Origin: Thermoplasmata archaeon
GTDB lineage: Archaea; Thermoplasmatota; Thermoplasmata; Thermoplasmatales; Thermoplasmataceae
DNA: 6,058 nt
Assembly (NCBI GenBank): GCA_021792045.1
Contig: JAJYVJ010000105.1
Coordinates: forward strand, 1 to 6,058
Direction: 5' to 3'
The first letter of the stretch is position 1. The number at the start of each line of letters is the position of its first letter. The notes beneath the pieces were generated by a model, which was given only the letters and a program-made list of their open reading frames with translations, searched no databases and was not told the origin of the DNA. Made by a program: the position numbers and the translations under genes. Of this stretch, positions 3,992 through 6,058 are shown piece after piece.

Positions 3992-6058
3992 GTCCAGTCA
4001 CCCACCTTTCCCTGAATTCGTCAACTTTACCTTCTAAGAGCAACATGTCCTGATCAGATATAGAGATGCGCTCTTTGATTGTCCTGCCTATCTGTCTGAA
4101 ATGAATGTCTCTCATTAGATCTTCAAATCCTTTTTTTTCTGACAGTTTCACTTCGACGACTATTCGCTGTCCACCCTCGGAAAATAACTTCTCAATGTAT
4201 CGGGCACCTGACAGATAGGAGAGATCCACATCAAAGCCTATGTTTGATCCGAAGGACATTTCCATAAGTGTCTGGATCAATCCTCCTGAGGAAACATCGT
4301 GAGCTGATAGGATGAATCCAGATTTTGCAGCTAAAAGATAGACATTCGCTATCCTTGAAAGCTCTTCAACATCGAATGAAGGGATTGCCCTGCCTTGCTT
4401 TCCCAAATATTTAAGGAACTGACTGCCACCTAGGTTTGATGATTCGCTCCCTACCACATAGATTAAGTTACCTTCATCCTTGAAATTGACTGTTATTGCC
4501 CGGGATGCATCGTCTATGATCCCCGCCATCATAATTGACGGTACGGGTTTAATGTTCTTTCCATCAAACTGGTTATAAAGGCTGATGTTGCCAGCAACTA
4601 CAGGGAGTTTCATCTTCTTACAGAAATCAGAAATTGCCGAAAATATGCTTACCATCTGGCCCATGATTTCTTTTGATTCCGGGTTTCCAAGATTTACACA
4701 GTCGACCACAGAATTCGGCACAGCACCTGTAACAAGAATATTCAGATAAGCTTCGATCATTGTTGCCGTTGTTCCATTTAATGGATCGATTTCCACCATT
4801 TCTTTTCTGCTGCCAGAGGTGATAGCTAAGCCTTTTGGGGATTCGGGAACAGGGTGTATAAGCGTCGCGTCAGAATGTGTTTCGAAATTTGGAATTCCGC
4901 ATTGCGGGCGGATGAATGTTTCTCCGCGTACTGTATGATCGTACTGTCTTGTTATATTGAAACGTGAACAGTTCTCCTTATCATGGAGAAAGTCCAGAAG
5001 AAATTCCTTAAGATTGAAATCATCCTTAACAAGAATGTATTCAGATGGATTTTGAGCTGGCAGTTCATATGGGCGGCAATACATTGGGCCTCCAGTCACA
5101 AACGAAAGTTCAAGGTTGAAGATCTCTTCACCTTTGAAGCGAATTATCAGATCTCTACCTTCTGTAACAGTTCCGATAGATGAATATTCGATGTCCCATT
5201 TCTCGAATATATCTCCTATAGCCCTCAAATTTTCCGGAGATACAGCAAGGAGCATACGCTCCTGGCTTTCGCTGACCCAGATCTCCCATGGTTTCATGTT
5301 TGAGTCTTTAAGCAGGACCCTCTCAAGATCGACAATGGCAGAAGTACCGCCAGCGAAGCACATTTCACCCAGTGAGCTTGAAAGACCGCCCCCGCCAAGA
5401 TCCTTCATTCCATCGATTAGATTCATATCATTGGCTTCCAGAATTGCATGAATTAATGGCTCTTTGATTATAGGATTTCCAAGCTGAACTGCAGAACGCA
5501 ATGTTTCACTCTTCTCGGTCAACTCAGCCGAAGCAAAATTTACACCATGTATGCCGTCTCTTCCCGTTCTTCCTCCAGCAAGAACGAGAACATCCCCGAA
5601 TTTTGAAACGAAGCTCCTGACTATCTTTGATTTTTTAGCAATTCCAACACAGCCGGCATTTACAAGCGGTGAATGGTTAAAGGAAGGATCAAAATCAACG
5701 GAACCCGCAATATTTGGTATACCGACCCTATTTCCATAATCTCGTATACCCGCGACAACGTTTGTGAAGATAAATCTTGGATGCAAAGCATTGTCATTCC
5801 ACACTGTTTTTTCGACATCGCCCAAGTATAGAGAATCAAGAAGAGCAACAGGCTGAGCTCCCATACACAAAACATCCCTTATTATGCCTCCGACTCCTGT
5901 CGCTGCGCCACCATATGGTTCAATGGCGCTGGGATGATTGTGACTCTCCATCTTGACTACATAAGCGTACTCCTCGTCAAAAGATACCACACCTGCATCA
6001 TCCTCCATCGCAAGGATGGCATCATGTTTCTCTAGCGATGAAAAATATTTCTTTAGGT
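3975..6058 (-). CDS. purL: Phosphoribosylformylglycinamidine synthase subunit PurL, 5' end beyond window
   Basis: Synthetase subunit of FGAM synthase, which converts formylglycinamide ribonucleotide to the amidine with ATP and ammonia from glutamine (fourth step of purine synthesis). It works with PurQ and PurS, neither of which is visible. The reading frame is open to the right edge: 16 codons before the ATG at 6008 read LKKYFSSLEKHDAILA, which continues PurL homology. That ATG is therefore internal, and about 50-70 residues, including the expected SEHC-x-Y region, lie outside. Counting from the Met at 6008, motifs are ESHNHPSAIEP (21-31), GAATGVGGIIRD (34-45), GRDGIHGVNFASAEL (149-163), KDLGGGGLSSS (202-212), VSESQERM (245-252), RQYDHTVRGETFIRP (354-368), DCVNLGNPE (436-444), VVAGNISLYNQ (470-480), GGSQFLK (527-533) and SAHDVSSGGL (568-577). 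These cover both AIRS-like halves, and nothing essential appears lost. The end overlaps the small downstream gene by 17 bp. Confidence 0.97.
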   Translation of the reverse strand, partial: LKKYFSSLEKHDAILAMEDDAGVVSFDEEYAYVVKMESHNHPSAIEPYGGAATGVGGIIRDVLCMGAQPVALLDSLYLGDVEKTVWNDNALHPRFIFTNVVAGIRDYGNRVGIPNIAGSVDFDPSFNHSPLVNAGCVGIAKKSKIVRSFVSKFGDVLVLAGGRTGRDGIHGVNFASAELTEKSETLRSAVQLGNPIIKEPLIHAILEANDMNLIDGMKDLGGGGLSSSLGEMCFAGGTSAIVDLERVLLKDSNMKPWEIWVSESQERMLLAVSPENLRAIGDIFEKWDIEYSSIGTVTEGRDLIIRFKGEEIFNLELSFVTGGPMYCRPYELPAQNPSEYILVKDDFNLKEFLLDFLHDKENCSRFNITRQYDHTVRGETFIRPQCGIPNFETHSDATLIHPVPESPKGLAITSGSRKEMVEIDPLNGTTATMIEAYLNILVTGAVPNSVVDCVNLGNPESKEIMGQMVSIFSAISDFCKKMKLPVVAGNISLYNQFDGKNIKPVPSIMMAGIIDDASRAITVNFKDEGNLIYVVGSESSNLGGSQFLKYLGKQGRAIPSFDVEELSRIANVYLLAAKSGFILSAHDVSSGGLIQTLMEMSFGSNIGFDVDLSYLSGARYIEKLFSEGGQRIVVEVKLSEKKGFEDLMRDIHFRQIGRTIKERISISDQDMLLLEGKVDEFRERWVTGLDGII
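3998..4008 (-). promoter_or_regulatory. Shine-Dalgarno site inside purL for the TTG-start small gene
   Basis: On the minus strand AAGGTGGGTGA, close to the archaeal consensus GGAGGTGA, ends 6 bases before the TTG at 3991. It sits in the purL codons for the Arg-Trp-Val-Thr stretch near the C-terminus. It is the main support for translation of the small gene from TTG. Confidence 0.6.

Noticed and set aside
5116..5451. Open frame of 111 codons on the + strand opposite purL
   Set aside because: It lies wholly antisense to a strongly conserved purL segment and has serine/proline/isoleucine-rich composition typical of a shadow frame.

Overview
The window looks like a chromosomal segment of a euryarchaeon, most likely in or near the Thermoplasmatales. 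This rests on archaeal-type genes (aspartate carbamoyltransferase regulatory chain, aIF2-beta, a CTP-type riboflavin kinase fused to a winged helix), promoters of the archaeal TATA kind (TTTAAATAT), and moderate-to-low G+C. The wHTH-riboflavin kinase (RbkR type) was characterised from Thermoplasma, which fits. The genus cannot be fixed from this sequence alone.

Layout. Left edge (1-470, + strand): pyrI, probably the end of a pyrB-pyrI operon that starts outside the window. At 488-1705 (- strand) lies a two-gene operon: a ribbon-helix-helix (RHH) DNA-binding protein followed 21 bp later by a short, divergent FtsZ/tubulin-superfamily protein. A 253-bp divergent intergenic region (1706-1958) holds promoters for both directions and several inverted and repeated elements. 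From 1959 to 3713 (+ strand) run aIF2-beta with a C-terminal TRAM domain, a PIN-domain protein of the Fcf1/VapC9 kind, and the bifunctional regulator/riboflavin kinase RbkR. From the right edge back to 3710 (- strand) lie purL, whose 5' end is cut off by the window edge, and a small unrecognised gene that starts at a TTG inside the end of purL. Its stop codon overlaps that of rbkR tail to tail.

How the genes relate. pyrI and purL belong to pyrimidine and purine synthesis. aIF2-beta and the PIN protein belong to translation and RNA maturation. RbkR makes FMN and senses flavin supply. The most interesting part is the RHH/FtsZ-like pair. It recalls the haloarchaeal cdrS-ftsZ2 arrangement, in which an RHH regulator controls a cell-division tubulin homologue. 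Here, however, the tubulin-like protein has lost recognisable GTPase signatures and stops where the T7 catalytic loop should be, so it may be a non-polymerising or regulatory paralogue. No RNA genes, mobile elements or CRISPR arrays were seen.
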